A stretch of 64,000 bases of DNA, taken from the NCBI GenBank assembly GCA_907165135.1, contig OU015566.1, positions 10,462,157 through 10,526,156 of the forward strand, written 5' to 3'. Origin of the DNA: Oikopleura dioica (lineage: Eukaryota; Chordata; Appendicularia; Copelata; Oikopleuridae). The notes under the pieces were generated by a model that did not search any database, had not been told where the DNA came from, and saw only the letters and a list, made by a program, of their open reading frames with translations. Made by a program: the position numbers and the translations under genes. Every line of letters starts with the position of its first letter. The stretch's first letter is position 1. Below are positions 23,144 to 34,455 of the stretch, piece by piece.

Positions 23144-23629
23144 CTTGGTAAACCTGAAAGTGCATTTTACTGGACGCAAAAAGACGTCGCTGCTTGGATC
23201 GAAAAGCTCGGCTACCCGCAATACAAGCTTAGTTCATAAAACCTCGATTCCAAAGACAATTCTTTGGACGAGATTTTAGAACTAATTAAGCCATGTTTAA
23301 CTCTCAACAATATTGATGGACGAAAACTTGTCTTGGTTGAGGCATCGACTTTGCCGAAAATCGGCATCCATGATTTCGAGCACATCAAGCGAATCTGCGC
23401 GGAAGTTCGGGAGTTGACGCGCTTGCCAATGCCAGATTGTCAGTTGTCGATTTCAAGGGAGAATTTGAGCACTGAGAATAAACTTTGGTACCAAAAGAGT
23501 CGATCCGGTAAGAATTTTCAAAGAAAACTTTTAATTCAAAGCTTTCAGGTCCAAAGGCGATCGCGCTTTCAATGAAAGACATAGAAGAGTACAACATCCG
23601 AAATGGAACGCATACTATTCCTAAGTAAA
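23144..23629 (+). CDS. SAM-domain protein, SAMD15-like
   Basis: Three exons (23144-23231, 23280-23507, 23550-23629) encode one SAM domain with the SAMD15 pattern: YWTQKDVAAWIEKLGYPQYK, IDGRKLVLVEASTLPKIGI and FEHIKRICAEVRELT. After the domain comes a short tail ending SGPKAIALSMKDIEEYN...TIPK-stop. SAM domains mediate protein-protein or RNA contacts; SAMD15 itself is poorly characterised and testis/cilia-associated in vertebrates. The 48-nt intron at 23232-23279 inserts about five residues after QYK compared with the family, so an alternative junction is possible. The start codon lies upstream and is not resolved. The terminal exon resembles that of the next gene. Confidence 0.65.
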
Positions 23630-23708
23630 CTGTTTCAACTTTACAATCGCTATAAAAACTGTAAATAATTTAAATATTTTAAAAATCTGAAGCTTGTCTT
23701 AACCTTAA

Positions 23709-24094
23709 GGGGGTAGAAACAGCTTTCTCGATTTTGGACTGTAGCTACATAAAAGAAAACATAAGATTTATTTATGTGAACGGAAATTCCTCATAAATGC
23801 TCCTAGAAAAGGGGTCGAGGTTCACAAAACTGTGAATAAAATTTGTTTAACTATCAGGTGACTCGAGATATTCGTGTTTGAAAACTGGCGAAAATCGAGA
23901 ATTTCGGAGAGATGAATTGCTTCTGAGCCCGCTTACTCAAATAATTGATGACTAAAACAACTTTCAAGGGAGATGTTCCTAGATCTAAGATGTATCTATC
24001 TAAAACTGAAGAGAAAATTTGAAAATGTAAGATTCTTTTGTCTGTAGCGCCGGTCAAAAATCGCCTTTTTCTGAAAAAAGCTGTTTCTACCCCC
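23709..24094. mobile_element. TTAA-flanked MITE, 386 bp
   Basis: The ends are inverted copies of GGGGGTAGAAACAGCTTT and both sides carry TTAA (23705-23708 and 24095-24098). TTAA duplication with terminal inverted repeats is typical of piggyBac-group elements. There is no coding capacity. It separates the SAM gene from its downstream neighbour. Confidence 0.6.
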
Positions 24095-24300
24095 TTAAGC
24101 AAAAAATTGAGAACCTAATGGTGACTGCTTAATGGCAGCCGATTCGACTCGAAAAAGTTACTAAGAGCGCCTAGACAAATGAGGTTTTTTTCGTTGAGAG
24201 AAAATTGAGAGAGTCGCTATGAATGAATAACCTGTTTAACTGAATAATATAAATATCAGTGAGTATTCTTAGTGCAAAACATTCGATTCAGATTCGAATA

Positions 24301-24802
24301 ATGAGCAGCCAACAGAACAGCCAAGAAAAAACTTTGTCAGATCTTGGGTGGTCTGAAAAAAGTTCCCAAGATCAAAGGGACTCGTTGGCTAATTGCAGAG
24401 AGAAAATGCACTTTTCAAGAAGGTATCGACAGCTTCATGACACGATTGCAAGCGAGGTAAGCTTATTGAAAGTGATAAAAAGGAATTAAACTTTTATTTA
24501 GCGGCTTTTCATGCTCAACAAAGCTTTTGATCGCAGTTCCATCTTCGACACTGTCGCGAGAACACAACTTTGTCAAAGAATGGACGATGTTTATGACTCT
24601 CTTGGGCTTACAGGAGGTCCATCTGGTAGAAAATGATAACCTTGTTTCTTTTTAAAAAAAATTAGGTCCTAAGGCGATCGCATTCCCGATGACAACCCTT
24701 GAAGAGGGACGGCCTGACGTAGGGCAACTACAAGTGAAGGGGCAAAACAATATCCGAAGCGAAACTTACAAGAAAGAGAATCACAGTGACTCGACGAAAT
24801 AA
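24301..24802 (+). CDS. Small uncharacterised protein with GPKAIA C-terminal motif
   Basis: Three exons (24301-24456, 24502-24625, 24666-24802) join in phase to 138 residues from an ATG. The middle exon carries RLFMLNKAFDRSSIFDTVA and LCQRMDDVYDSLGL, which look well conserved but I cannot name the family. The last exon starts with a split Gly and reads GPKAIAFPMTTLEE. The neighbouring SAM protein's last exon reads GPKAIALSMKDIEE at the same phase. This suggests the two genes share a duplicated or shuffled C-terminal exon. It is probably cytosolic, with no signal peptide or membrane span. Confidence 0.6.
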
Positions 24803-25073
24803 ACTGATTCGTTGATCTTCGTTTTGGAAGAGGAAAGCAATGAGTTTGCTTTATCAGCAGCTCATTCTCTTCTTCATCCGATTAACCCTTTAGGCGAACG
24901 TGGCGTTTTAAGGATATACGGTATATCATATACCCGATAAAATTAAACTTTCATAGCGCCTAAATACGAAGTCTGATCATTTTTATTTCAAAAGCAATCC
25001 TACTTAAAATTGTGCGTTAAATCTAATTCTGGTACTTTTTTAGAAATTTTCATAAGAATTTTCCTCTTTAGAG

Positions 25074-26020
25074 CAGAGTTGCAAATTTTGTGAGCTAGCT
25101 GAGCTGAGCTATCTGAGCTAGCTGAGCTACAGCTCAGCTCAGCTCAGCTCAGCAATTTTGAGGTGAGGGTCAGCTCAGCTCAGCTCAGCTCAATGGTTCT
25201 TCGAAAAGAGCTAGCTCAGCTCAGCTAGCTCAATTTTGACCTCAGCTCAGCTAGCTCAGCTCAGCTCAGTCTATTGAGCTGACAAAGATCGAACCACTTT
25301 TGATTGGTCTTTTTTTCAAAAACTTCGACGTATTTTCTATTCATGCTTTCCTGTTGGTCAATTATATTTAGAAATAATTCGAGTTTTCTTTGAAACAAGA
25401 GAGAAATTAAATAAAAAAGGGCTTCCAATAAAAAAATAATAAAGTACAGATGGTAAATATGTGATTGCGAATGTGAGAGACTGGTCTAGGGGTGTGCGAG
25501 GGCAGGGGCTCCCTGTCCATCTACGCTAGAAGGTTGAAACATTGGCTCATCCACATAAATGATACCACTGTATAATATTTTGGAGGATTCCTTATTGTTA
25601 AATGACAGAATAAATTTTTTTATGTCAAAAAAGTGCGATGTTGCGAGTGAGATGCTGGTCTAGGGGTGTGTGAGGGCAGGGGCCCTTGTCCATCTACTCA
25701 AGAAGGTTGAAATTCGCTCCAACACATTTTTTTGACATTTTTTGCAGTAAATATAAATCAGCTTTCTCCGCTCAGCTCAGCTAGCTCAGCTCAGCTCAGC
25801 TAGCTCAGCATAAAAAATGGTCAGCTCAGCTCAGCTAGCTCAGTTTGAGAGATCGTCAGCTCAGCTCAGCTCAGCTCAAAAATTTTCAAATATGCCCCAG
25901 CTCAGCTCAGCTCAGCTCAGTTGTTTTTTATGAGGAGCCAGCTCAGCTCAGCTCAGCTCAGTTTCAACCTCAGCTCAGCTAGCTCAGCTCAGAAAAAAAT
26001 TTCAAAAATTTGCAACTCTG
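25074..26020. mobile_element. hAT-like MITE with AGCTC arrays, 947 bp
   Basis: The terminal inverted repeats read CAGAGTTGCAAATTTT and its reverse complement. A perfect 8-bp duplication CTTTAGAG flanks both sides (25066-25073, 26021-26028). CAG ends with an 8-bp duplication are the hAT signature. The body is mostly (AGCTC)n/(GAGCT)n with AGCTAGCT palindromes at 25100-25270 and 25770-25990. Between the arrays lies a roughly 165-bp direct duplication containing GGTCTAGGGGTGTG (about 25480 and 25648). The insertion splits the left arm of the larger inverted repeat around it. There is no coding capacity. Confidence 0.82.
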
Positions 26021-26429
26021 CTTTAGAGCGATTTGAAAACGAACTCTCTCGATTTCTCGAAATTTTTCCACTAAATCGCTAAAATTGAACCGTATTCTGT
26101 ATTGCAATTATGCTAAGCTACAGAATTGATGGGATCAAATTCTTAAACTCGATCGAATTTTCATTCTAGTGTTCTCTTCTTTTATACCCTTGTTTTTCCT
26201 CTCTGCGCATTTTTTCGCGTTCTACCAATCAGAGCGGTGCGCTCGACCACGCACTTTCTCTCGGAAAAGAGGACTCGAGTGAGCGAGCTCCTAGCGCGCC
26301 GCTTTGTAGAGCTTTTACGCGCTGAGTAGCCCTCAATGAAATGGCTCTAGAATCGGTTTTCTTCGGAATTAACGAAAAGTAAACCATCAAAATTATAGAT
26401 AAAGGTCTAAAGAACTTATCTATCGAAAA

Positions 26430-26649
26430 ATCTCGACCGATTTAGTCCAAAAATTTCGAGAAATCGAGAGAGTAAGATTTTAAATCGCTCTAAAAAGAAA
26501 AATTTAAATGAGAAAATTTAAATAAGTACCAAATTTGAGTTCTACGTGCATTTTAACGTAGAATTGCTTTTGAAATATAAATGATCCCACGTCGCATTTC
26601 GACACTATGAAAGTTCAATTTTATCGGGTATATCCTTAAAACGCCACGG
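26430..26649. repeat. Right arm of the interrupted inverted repeat
   Basis: This arm is the reverse complement, with scattered differences, of 24900-25073 continued at 26021-26090. The shared outer end is GTGGCGTTTTAAGGATATA. Continuity of the left arm across the hAT-like insertion confirms that the insertion came later. Confidence 0.65.
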
Positions 26650-27029
26650 GATCTTTGGCGGACCATTTCTCTCTGAATTTCCGGATGAATTGATAAAATT
26701 TTTACTTTTCTGAAAAATTCGGACATTTTTCTACATAATGGTCGCTTCAAAATAAAATTATCGCAAGAAAAACTTCTTCAAAAATCAAAAAGAAAAAGTC
26801 CGATTCGCCAAAAATAGGCTTACTCACGCGCTTTTCCCTTCAGAAAGGGAAAGGAGAGGGAGAGCGCGCTGCGATTCCCTGTTTTTCGGTCTAACTTTGC
26901 TGATCATTTACAGATATTTAGGATTTATGAATAGAGATAAAATTTACATTTTTAGACAGCCCAAACGATTTTCTAAGTATCAGTCATTTTAGAATCAGAG
27001 AAATTTACAAAGAAATACTTGAAAATAGG

Positions 27030-27988
27030 TAGGGGAAATCACTAATATTTCGACTTTTTTCTGAGCTTAGTAGGGTGGGCATATTATACAGTTTTTATAT
27101 TATTACAGGAGCTGGAGATCATTTTGACTATTGATATTGGGGGGTGATTTCGTACCCTGAGGGCATTTAGGTACCTCTGAAGTCCCGAAATCTGGCCAAT
27201 TTCGGAAATCCGGCTCGGAATCTCGCCAGAACGGGTCATTTGATCGCGCGGCTTAGCTAGAATTGTAGCTAAGGCTCTGACGGTCATTTTGAGGGGTAGC
27301 TTAGTACTGATTACCCCCATTCCAGAGCCGCCAGAGGGCCTAGAAGGTTGGGGTCCCGACCGAAAATCTGGTAAATATGCTCCCCTTCTTGATTACTTCC
27401 CAAAAACGGCAATATTGCGACTGTATCTGCATCACTTCTGACCTTAGAACAAGTTGGGGTCACCTGGGGTCACTTGGGGTCAAGTTTGTCTTACAAAGTT
27501 CGAATATCTATCTTTCAAGAAAAAAATTTCCAAACTTGACCCCAAGTGACCCCAGATGACCCCAATTCGATTTTAGGTCAGTAGTGATGCAGATACAGTC
27601 GCAATATTACTGTATGAATGATGAAATCAAGAAAGAGAGCATTTTTGCCAGAATTTCGGTCGGGACCCCCACCTTCTAGGCCCTCTAGCGCCTCTGGAAT
27701 GGGGGGTAATCAGTACTAAACTACCCCTCAAAATGACTGTCAGAGCCTGGGCTACGATTCTAGCTAAGCCGCGCGATCAAATGACCCGTTCTGGCGAGAT
27801 TCCGAGCCGGATTTCCGAAATTGGCCAGATTTCGGGACTTCAGAGGTACCTAAATGCCCTCAGGGTATGAAATCACCCCCCACTATCAATAGTCAAAATG
27901 ATCCTCAGCTCTTAAGCTTTCTGAATCTGTATTATATGCCCACCCTACGAAGCTAGAAAAAAAGCTCAATTATTAGTGATTTCCCCTA
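27030..27988. mobile_element. Foldback element with 8-bp duplication, 959 bp
   Basis: This is almost entirely one long inverted repeat with arms of about 430 bp, folding around 27515. The ends read TAGGGGAAATCACTAAT and an 8-bp duplication AAAATAGG flanks both sides (27022-27029 and 27989-27996). The size of the duplication suggests the hAT superfamily. Near the centre lie GGGGTCA-type repeats facing each other. There is no coding capacity. It is nested in the TTAA-flanked composite. Confidence 0.75.
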
Positions 27989-28416
27989 AAAATAGGGAAA
28001 AACTTCGTGGCGTTTTAAAACGCCACGCGGTTGCCAACCAATAGGGCCAGGCTTGCGCCCAAAGGGTTAATTATCCTTGTCGAATAGAATAAAAGCTGAA
28101 TCCAATCATCCTCGTTATAGCAGTAGAAAGGTGTACCTATACAATTCTGATCAGATTTCTTTGGATTAAATGTCTCGCTTGTCAGCAGGATGCAAATTCA
28201 ATTTGGCGCGCTGCCAGCGGCGCTTGAATTTCTTTTAACAAAACGTTCTCCGAAGAATTCGCGGGATTAACGATGATCCGCCAGATTATTTCCAACGATA
28301 ACTTTCAACATAAAATGCAGCTTCTTTTTTAAATAGCGTATTTATCGATAACGATTTAACCTGATCGGTTCAGGCTGAACCAGTGGAGAAAATCGAAATT
28401 TTTCAAGGGAACTTAC

Positions 28417-28643
28417 TGATGACAGTAACTTGTCGGGGGTATAGAGTGCGAAGTACTTGGCAGAAGAGTTTCTGGCAGACTTATCAGGGGAGGAGAAGCC
28501 TGTGGGCAACTGAGTAAGCTTGCGCGGCTGAGTTTTGACGAAAAAGCTCGAACGTGCCCGCCGGCGATGGTGGGGGTGCAGTCGGCTCCACCAACCGAAC
28601 GCCGCTGCAGCACCAAGTGACACCGACTCCAGTGACTTCGACA
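28417..28643 (-). CDS. Possible orphan first exon
   Basis: From an ATG at 28643 the minus frame stays open (MSKSLESVSLGAAAAFGWW...) for 76 residues to a consensus GTAAGTT donor at 28416. It is Ser/Pro/Arg-rich. No matching downstream exon was found before the transposon block. It may be the 5' exon of a gene interrupted by the composite element or an unrelated open stretch. Confidence 0.25.
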
Positions 28644-29231
28644 TAACACCGATTTTCACCCGAAAGAACTCGTCAAGAGCACCCTACCGAAAGAGAGCGC
28701 CAGAGGATTGAACACGCCGCAGGGCAATCGTCAAATCAAGAAACAAACAAGAAAACGCCGCAACTGCTTGGCGAAAATGTACAGTCTCAGTTAGAACCAC
28801 ATTTTTCTGAATGGGCAAAGGGTTATCAATTCAAATTAATAACTAAAATTTTTGTTAAATTTTTTCTTTCAAATTTTCTAACCCCTGAACAGCCCCAAAT
28901 GACAACTTCAATTTTGGAGATATAATCGTGCCAAATAAGACATGCGCTCAGATGAAATAGAAAATTTTGTATGTTTTTCTAGCGTGGATAATTTTAGAAC
29001 GGCGGCTTCAAAATGCCACCACGCTCATAGAATAAGGTCATGCAATTTGTCTGGGCGTTGTTATCCTGCCTGGGTGATCGAAAAAACGAAACATTATGCT
29101 CTTAAAATATGTATCCAATGTTTCTGGATGATAATTTTGAGCGATCATTAATTAAATTAGCTCTCAAAATAAGTTTGGTCGAGTCTAAAAATGATTCTAG
29201 TTTTGTATTCAAGCTCTGAGCGCGGCGACAG
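28644..29231. other. Upstream region of PAN3
   Basis: No supported exon. It ends in a CAG acceptor directly followed by the PAN3 start codon. A long minus-strand frame overlaps 29157-29618 but looks like a shadow across PAN3 exon 1 and its intron. Confidence 0.4.
29230..29231 (+). promoter_or_regulatory. Candidate spliced-leader acceptor of PAN3
   Basis: GCGACAG is followed at once by the ATG. An acceptor-like AG with zero nucleotides of leader fits trans-splicing of a spliced leader, as known in Oikopleura. Similar AG sites precede EDC3 (60190-60191), the AMACR-like start (63537-63538) and LC3 (44725-44726). Confidence 0.4.
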
Positions 29232-32226
29232 ATGCACAATGGGCACTTGAATGTGAACGGAGTGTGGCTTCCAACCAGTGTCAATGGAAACGTAAACGTA
29301 AATGGAAGCGACCAGACGGTCACTTTTGCTCAGCAGATCCGCAACGTCAATGGCGCAGGAACGCCGAATCCTCTGGTGCAACAGGTAAGCTAGCGCAGTG
29401 ATTATTAATGATAATATATGTTTTATAAACAAAAACTCAGATAAGAAATTTGGCAACATAAAACAAAAAAAATCGGCTATCGATATTTTCATAATATAAA
29501 ATTGTAAAGCAATACATAGTGAAATTAAAAAGCTCATATAATTATGACTCAACCGTATCGTTAATCCCTTAAGTAGAACTAAGGCCACGACACCTAAAAG
29601 AGCCATGATCATTTTCATACAAAATGGTTGTTTTTTCTTTCTTATGATTGTTGTTAATAAAAACTGCAGGCGCAGCAGCTAACTGGCTCACCCTCATCGT
29701 CGCGAGATTCGCCGTATGGAGGAACGCAAGTCAGGTAAACCATTTTTACTGAGCCAATATTCACGCTTTCTCCAGCGAGCAAAATTTATACGGGACGACG
29801 TACTTCATTCCCGACGCTGCCAAGCAACAGACGATCATGTACCCTCCGTTCATGGCGTATCCGGGCTTCAATGCGGACACCTCGCTGGCCTTCCTCGAGC
29901 GAACGGTACATCAAAAGACAAACGCGCGCACTTCGTTCTTCATGGGTGATGAGTACCGGCAATATCTTCTCAGGCAGAGCGGACAAAGAACTTAATCATT
30001 TTCTTGCCATTCTAATTTGAACTCGATTTGAGGGAAATTAAACTGAACATTAGAAGATCCTGTGATCGCTTACCTGTCACGTGATAACACGCTAGATTTG
30101 CATAATCTCGTTTTGCGAACTTAGGGCTTCTCTATCCCTCGTTGTGAAAATTCATTTTGAAGCTTTTTAAAGTCGTCACATCGAGTCCAGAACATCGGTC
30201 CAAGATCACTCTGTCGACGGCGTTCTGACGAAAGGTAAGAATAACTAAAGTTTGTGCGGCTAATAACCGGTACTTTTTGCAGCCTTTCCAGATATAACAC
30301 CAACGAACTCTGCTTCAAAGGAAAGCTACCACTCGCTTTATCCACTTGAGCAGCTTCTGGAATCGAAGAGTCAGACGCTGTTGGCGCAGACTTCGACCTT
30401 CAGGGCGACGAGGGTCGAAGATGGATTGAACTATTGTTTGAAACGAATTCACGGTAAGAATCTTCTGTGGACATTTGTGCTTACAGGACTCTATTTCGGT
30501 CATAGATTTGAATATGTACGAGTCACGCGTTTTATGTTTTACCCAAAACAGGATCTGAACCGTTTGACACGCCCCTTTGTTTTCAACTCTAGAATGTTTT
30601 CAACCTTTGTTTCAGGATGTCGGAACTACTCTCAAGACGGCTTCAAAAACTTGACAAGATGGCAGTCCATTCGACACGCGAATATCGTTACCTTTCATAC
30701 AGCTTTTACCATAAAGGTAAGCCCTAAAATAGAAAATAATACCCACAATGAAGTTCGACCAAAAAGTAGAGATCCGTTGATAGCGATCTTCCTGGTAAGA
30801 TAATGATCCCTTTTGGCTGAGATGAAAATCTACCGCAGAAAATTGTTGCGGTTCTTGTGAGAGGATAAGCCCAGTGGCGGATTTGCCTAACAGACAGATT
30901 TATGTCTACATCGCTCACGTGCGGATATCTTATCAGTGAAGCTTTTTCGAACGTGCACCTGAATTTGATCCTCAGCGCTCAGCCGTGGATTACTACTATT
31001 TTTTTTTGTCTATCAAGATCAACAGTGTTCACTTTAGGCTTTCGGGGATAGTTCAATCATGTTCGTCTACGACTATCATCCGACTGCGGAGACGCTCATG
31101 CAGCGCCACTTCATGCCGTCAGCAAATCCGTGGAAGCAGAAGCGGCAACCAGTGACGGAGCCGGTGGTCTGGAATTACATCGTTCAGCTGACATCAGCAC
31201 TCCGGACGATTCATGCCAAGAACTTAGCTTACAGACAGATGTTCCCGACGAATATAATTGTCACTGGCAAAGCAAGGTAATTATTTACAAACGACAACAG
31301 AGCTATCAATCTTTAATTCAGGCTTCGGTTGAATTATTCCGCTGTGCTAGATATGATGTCTGGCTCCAAAGAAGAGCTTCAGCGGCACAAACAAGATGAT
31401 CTTTTCCATCTCGGTCGGGTACGTTCCAGAATTATTCAATGTTCACCTTTTTCTAATCAACTTTCAAGCTGCTCTTGGCTTTATGTTGCAATTCAACGCA
31501 ACCCTTTCAAGGAGACCCTCAAGTCATGAATCAGTGCGCCGAGCTGGTCCGGAAAAGTTTTAGCGCTGATCTGTTCAAATTGATATCGTGAGTACCTCCT
31601 TTGTTAGATCTTTGTAAAGATGACATTTCTAGCTACCTGCTGAAACCAAGTGCAACGGGAAAGAGCGTAGACGCTCTTATGCCCATGATTGGAGCCCGGT
31701 TTTATACTCAATTTGACAGCTCACTTCTTTGGGGTGACATGATAGAAGGTGAACTCGAGAAGGTAATATGATTTTCTGTTTCATCCTTTTATGCTATTTT
31801 GAAGGAGTTGGAGAATGGACGTCTCTTCAGGCTCATATCGAAGATGGGCATGGTTCAATGTCAACCACCAGCAGGGGCGGCGCTTGGTCAGGAACAGTCC
31901 TGGTCTGAGTCCGGCGAAAGGCGGCTGGTCCGACTCTTCCGAAATTATTTATTCCGCCAGCGCACGGACCAGGGCAATCCTTTCCTTTCCCTTTCCCATG
32001 TCATATCATCACTAAACAAGGTAAATAGTAAATAGAAGCAAAAGTCTTACTGATCCCTAGCTCGACGTGGGGTCCGATGAGAAGATCATTCTGAACTCAA
32101 ATGACGACCGAACAGTGATCCTTGCAACGTACAACGATATCAAATCAGCAATCAACAAGGTATGACACCTTTGAAAAGAGATTAGCTTAGTCCCATTCCA
32201 AGTGCTTCATGGATCTCTGTGCATAA
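29232..32226 (+). CDS. PAN3: PAN3, regulatory subunit of the PAN2-PAN3 deadenylase
   Basis: This is a cytoplasmic adaptor that bridges poly(A)-binding protein and the PAN2 nuclease in poly(A) shortening. Thirteen exons add up exactly to 552 residues: 29232-29384, 29670-29734, 29776-29976, 30191-30234, 30283-30453, 30616-30716, 31038-31276, 31322-31418, 31469-31587, 31633-31762, 31805-32020, 32061-32159 and 32203-32226. Diagnostic pieces are YHSLYPLE, EDGLNYCLKRIH (pseudokinase start), FVYDYHPTAETL, VVWNYIVQLTSALRTIHAKN, PTNIIVTGKARLRLNY (degenerate kinase loop), the coiled-coil region, and the C-terminal knob with GNPFLSL and DRTVILATYNDIK. The N-terminus is short, Asn/Gly-rich, and lacks the CCCH zinc finger seen in some orthologues. 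Intron 29977-30190 fits as GA-AG. Confidence 0.92.
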
Positions 32227-33731
32227 ATGGCGAGCTTGCTTTCTTCTCCGCGCTGCCCCGACATCTGTTAACCTTCGACTGACTTCTTCCGACGTCCAGC
32301 CCTATCAGGCAATGCCTTATTCACCAATTCTTGCCCTGAGTTGAGGCTTCCCCTCTCTCTCCCCAGTAACCGACAAAGCTTCAAACACACACCTTCTATT
32401 TATTATACCTAAGCGTTGAAACTAACGCGTGTGTTTGTAAATCTTCGTATATAAACATCAGAAAAAGGTGATTTCTCCCCTTTTTCACGCACCTTCCCTG
32501 CCACGCCTGGTCAACCTTCAACTTCTTATATTTTTTCCAAATTTCGAGAAATTGTAAATAGTGATGATGACTCGTCGTTGATTTCATCTCTGCCCCGACA
32601 TCCCCAAACATGGTGGTTTTAAAAACCCCTACCTCGGGGCTTAGGTAGGAGTAAAAAACAAATATTGTAATTACTGTAATTTTTTGTCACTACATTTACT
32701 GTACAAATCGCTTACAAAAACAAAAGTCTCTTTCAACCACCTCAGGAAAGAAAACTCAGGCATTAATTAATACCCCCTAGATCCCCCTAATTAGAGCCCA
32801 AACGTAGGTCAAGGTCAGTTAGATATTAACAGAGCAAGATTTCGCCTGGTACCAAAAGTTGGTCCAGGAAGCTGCTATCCGCCAATTTCTCTTTGAACCC
32901 AAGCAAAATTCGTTCCAATTTTACTTCCCAGTTACTCTTTTGTCCAACAAGGACTTTCAGAAATTTTTCCAGGGTGATTTTCTTTTCCACAATTAAAACT
33001 TTATTTAAACTTATGCAACACTTTTTTTTCTTCCATTTCGAGCTTATTTTATTTTTTTCAACTAAAGCAAAGAGGTTCTTCTTTTCTGAGGATAAAATAC
33101 TATCAAGCTTATCTTATTATTATATTGTATGTACAGCAAAACTGATAACTCTTCCACGAATAAGTTCACCAATAATTAACCTGTTTTAATGAAAATGCCA
33201 GTTCTAGTCAACATGGACGTATCTTGCTATACTCTCTCTCTCTTTCACCAATAATTACCTAACGGAGACTAGCCGAGATACGCTCCTAAAGAACGTGGCC
33301 AGGTCACGTGCAGAGCCATAGCTGGTTTAACCGTCGCTCGTGACCTAAATGACTCCTGTGCCATGGTGCCCAAATCGTCAACTTTATTTTTCCTTTTCTT
33401 TCCTTCCTATCTCTAAACAAACACGTCAAACAATTGTTTTAACCCTCTATCACCATCTCTGCCTGATCCAAAGATGGCAAAGACCGAAAAAAGCGATCAC
33501 CAAAGGATCGAAACCGACAAAAAACTCCAAAAACACTCGACGTTGTCAGCGGTCCTTCATGATTCCGCGCCGTCGAGACAAAAAAATTCTAAAATCTTTT
33601 AAAAAAGGTGAAATGAGTTAGATACAAAGAACAGTTTATTCAATTAGCTACTGTAGCTTCTTCACTGTTTTATCGCTCTTTCTGTGCCACGAGATAAAAA
33701 TAATAAAATCGTGAAAACCCATCTTTATTTT
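32227..33731. other. Gap between convergent genes
   Basis: The 3' flanks of PAN3 (plus) and the ZP/ShKT gene (minus). An ATG-led 42-codon frame at 33474-33602 (MAKTEKSDHQ...) and an overlapping lysine-rich frame are open, but neither shows splice signals or a family. The rest is AT-rich. Confidence 0.4.
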
Positions 33732-34455
33732 TTATTCACAAAGTCCGCATGTCTTGGGGCAAACTTTTTCCGCAAATTCTTGATCAGAAAAACATCTTGA
33801 GCGTCCAGCTATGCAAGCAAATTGGTTCGCATCCTTGCATGTTTTTCTGCAGAAACCGCACGAAGATCGGCAGTTCTGTTTCATTTTTTCAACGTATTTT
33901 GGAGCATGGCAATATTTCTTCAATTTGGAGCATTTTGGAGAGCGGTCTCTTGCTTCCTCGCATGTCAAATCGACGATCGTCTGATAGAAAGAGTCAGTAA
34001 TAACAGAAAACCGTTGAAACGCATCTTACCCTCTTTGTTGGCTCCAATGCTTGCTTCAGATTAACCTCCAGCTCATTTTCATAAACGCATCTTAAAAACT
34101 TTGATCATTTTGTTGTTGAAAGAATTCGCCCTACTGAAAAGGAATTAGAACCTCAGCCCGCTCAACAATAGAGCTTGCTGTCTTCTCCTTGTCTCTGATC
34201 GTATTCTTGTAAATAATGTGGCTCTCGTTCGAGATCCTCTCTCCGCCGCAACTTGTCAGTCCGTCTTAAATTCTATCAGAAAATCTTTCGTTGATTTTTC
34301 CTACCAGAAATATTGAAATAAGCAAAATCATCATGCTTATTCAGCATGCATTCTCTATCATTGAGGCTCAATTCGTCATGAAACCGAAGAGGGATGAAAA
34401 ACAAAGGAACGACAACTGTTATAAAAGCGCTTTGGCAGTCGAGAATGATTTCCAT
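33732..34455 (-). CDS. ZP-N domain plus two ShKT domains, secreted protein
   Basis: Four exons (34305-34455, 34152-34264, 34030-34098, 33732-33980, minus) join in phase to 193 residues. Residues about 1-95 read like a zona pellucida N-domain: ILDCQSAF, ELSLNDREC, NISDGLTSCGGERIS, SHIIYKNTI and a final FLRCVYE, with the expected Cys spacing. Residues about 115-193 hold two ShKT six-cysteine modules (first CEEA...CGFC, second CKDA...CGLC). ShKT is a common extracellular module in animal proteins; nothing here indicates venom use. The 5' end is uncertain. The ATG at 34455 falls at the ZP-N start, so a signal-peptide exon probably lies upstream, and an open frame runs back to an AAAG at about 34468. 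The ZP-C half is absent. Confidence 0.68.

Larger units (their letters stand above)
24886..28066. mobile_element. Composite TTAA-flanked non-autonomous element, 3.2 kb
   Basis: The block begins TTAA|CCCTTTAGGCG and ends CGCCCAAAGGG|TTAA, so TTAA sits on both sides (24882-24885 and 28067-28070). The CCCTTT start with a TTAA duplication is the piggyBac-group signature. Inside are two long inverted arms (24900-25073 plus 26021 onward, against about 26430-26649) and two later insertions, each with its own 8-bp duplication, listed separately. No transposase reading frame is present. The terminal inverted repeat is short, about 11 bp with one mismatch, so assignment rests mostly on TTAA and position. 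Confidence 0.6.

Noticed and set aside
25080-25995. CRISPR-like or satellite array of AGCTC units
   Set aside because: No constant repeat with unique spacers; the units are nested palindromic 5-mers inside an element with terminal repeats and a target duplication.
28417-28659. Longer minus-strand protein starting MKIGVMSK
   Set aside because: The first codon is GTG, not ATG. Only the shorter ATG-led exon was kept, at low confidence.
29157-29618. 153-codon minus-strand frame with hydrophobic stretches
   Set aside because: It runs antisense across PAN3 exon 1 and its AT-rich intron; hydrophobicity comes from A/T-rich codons. A shadow.
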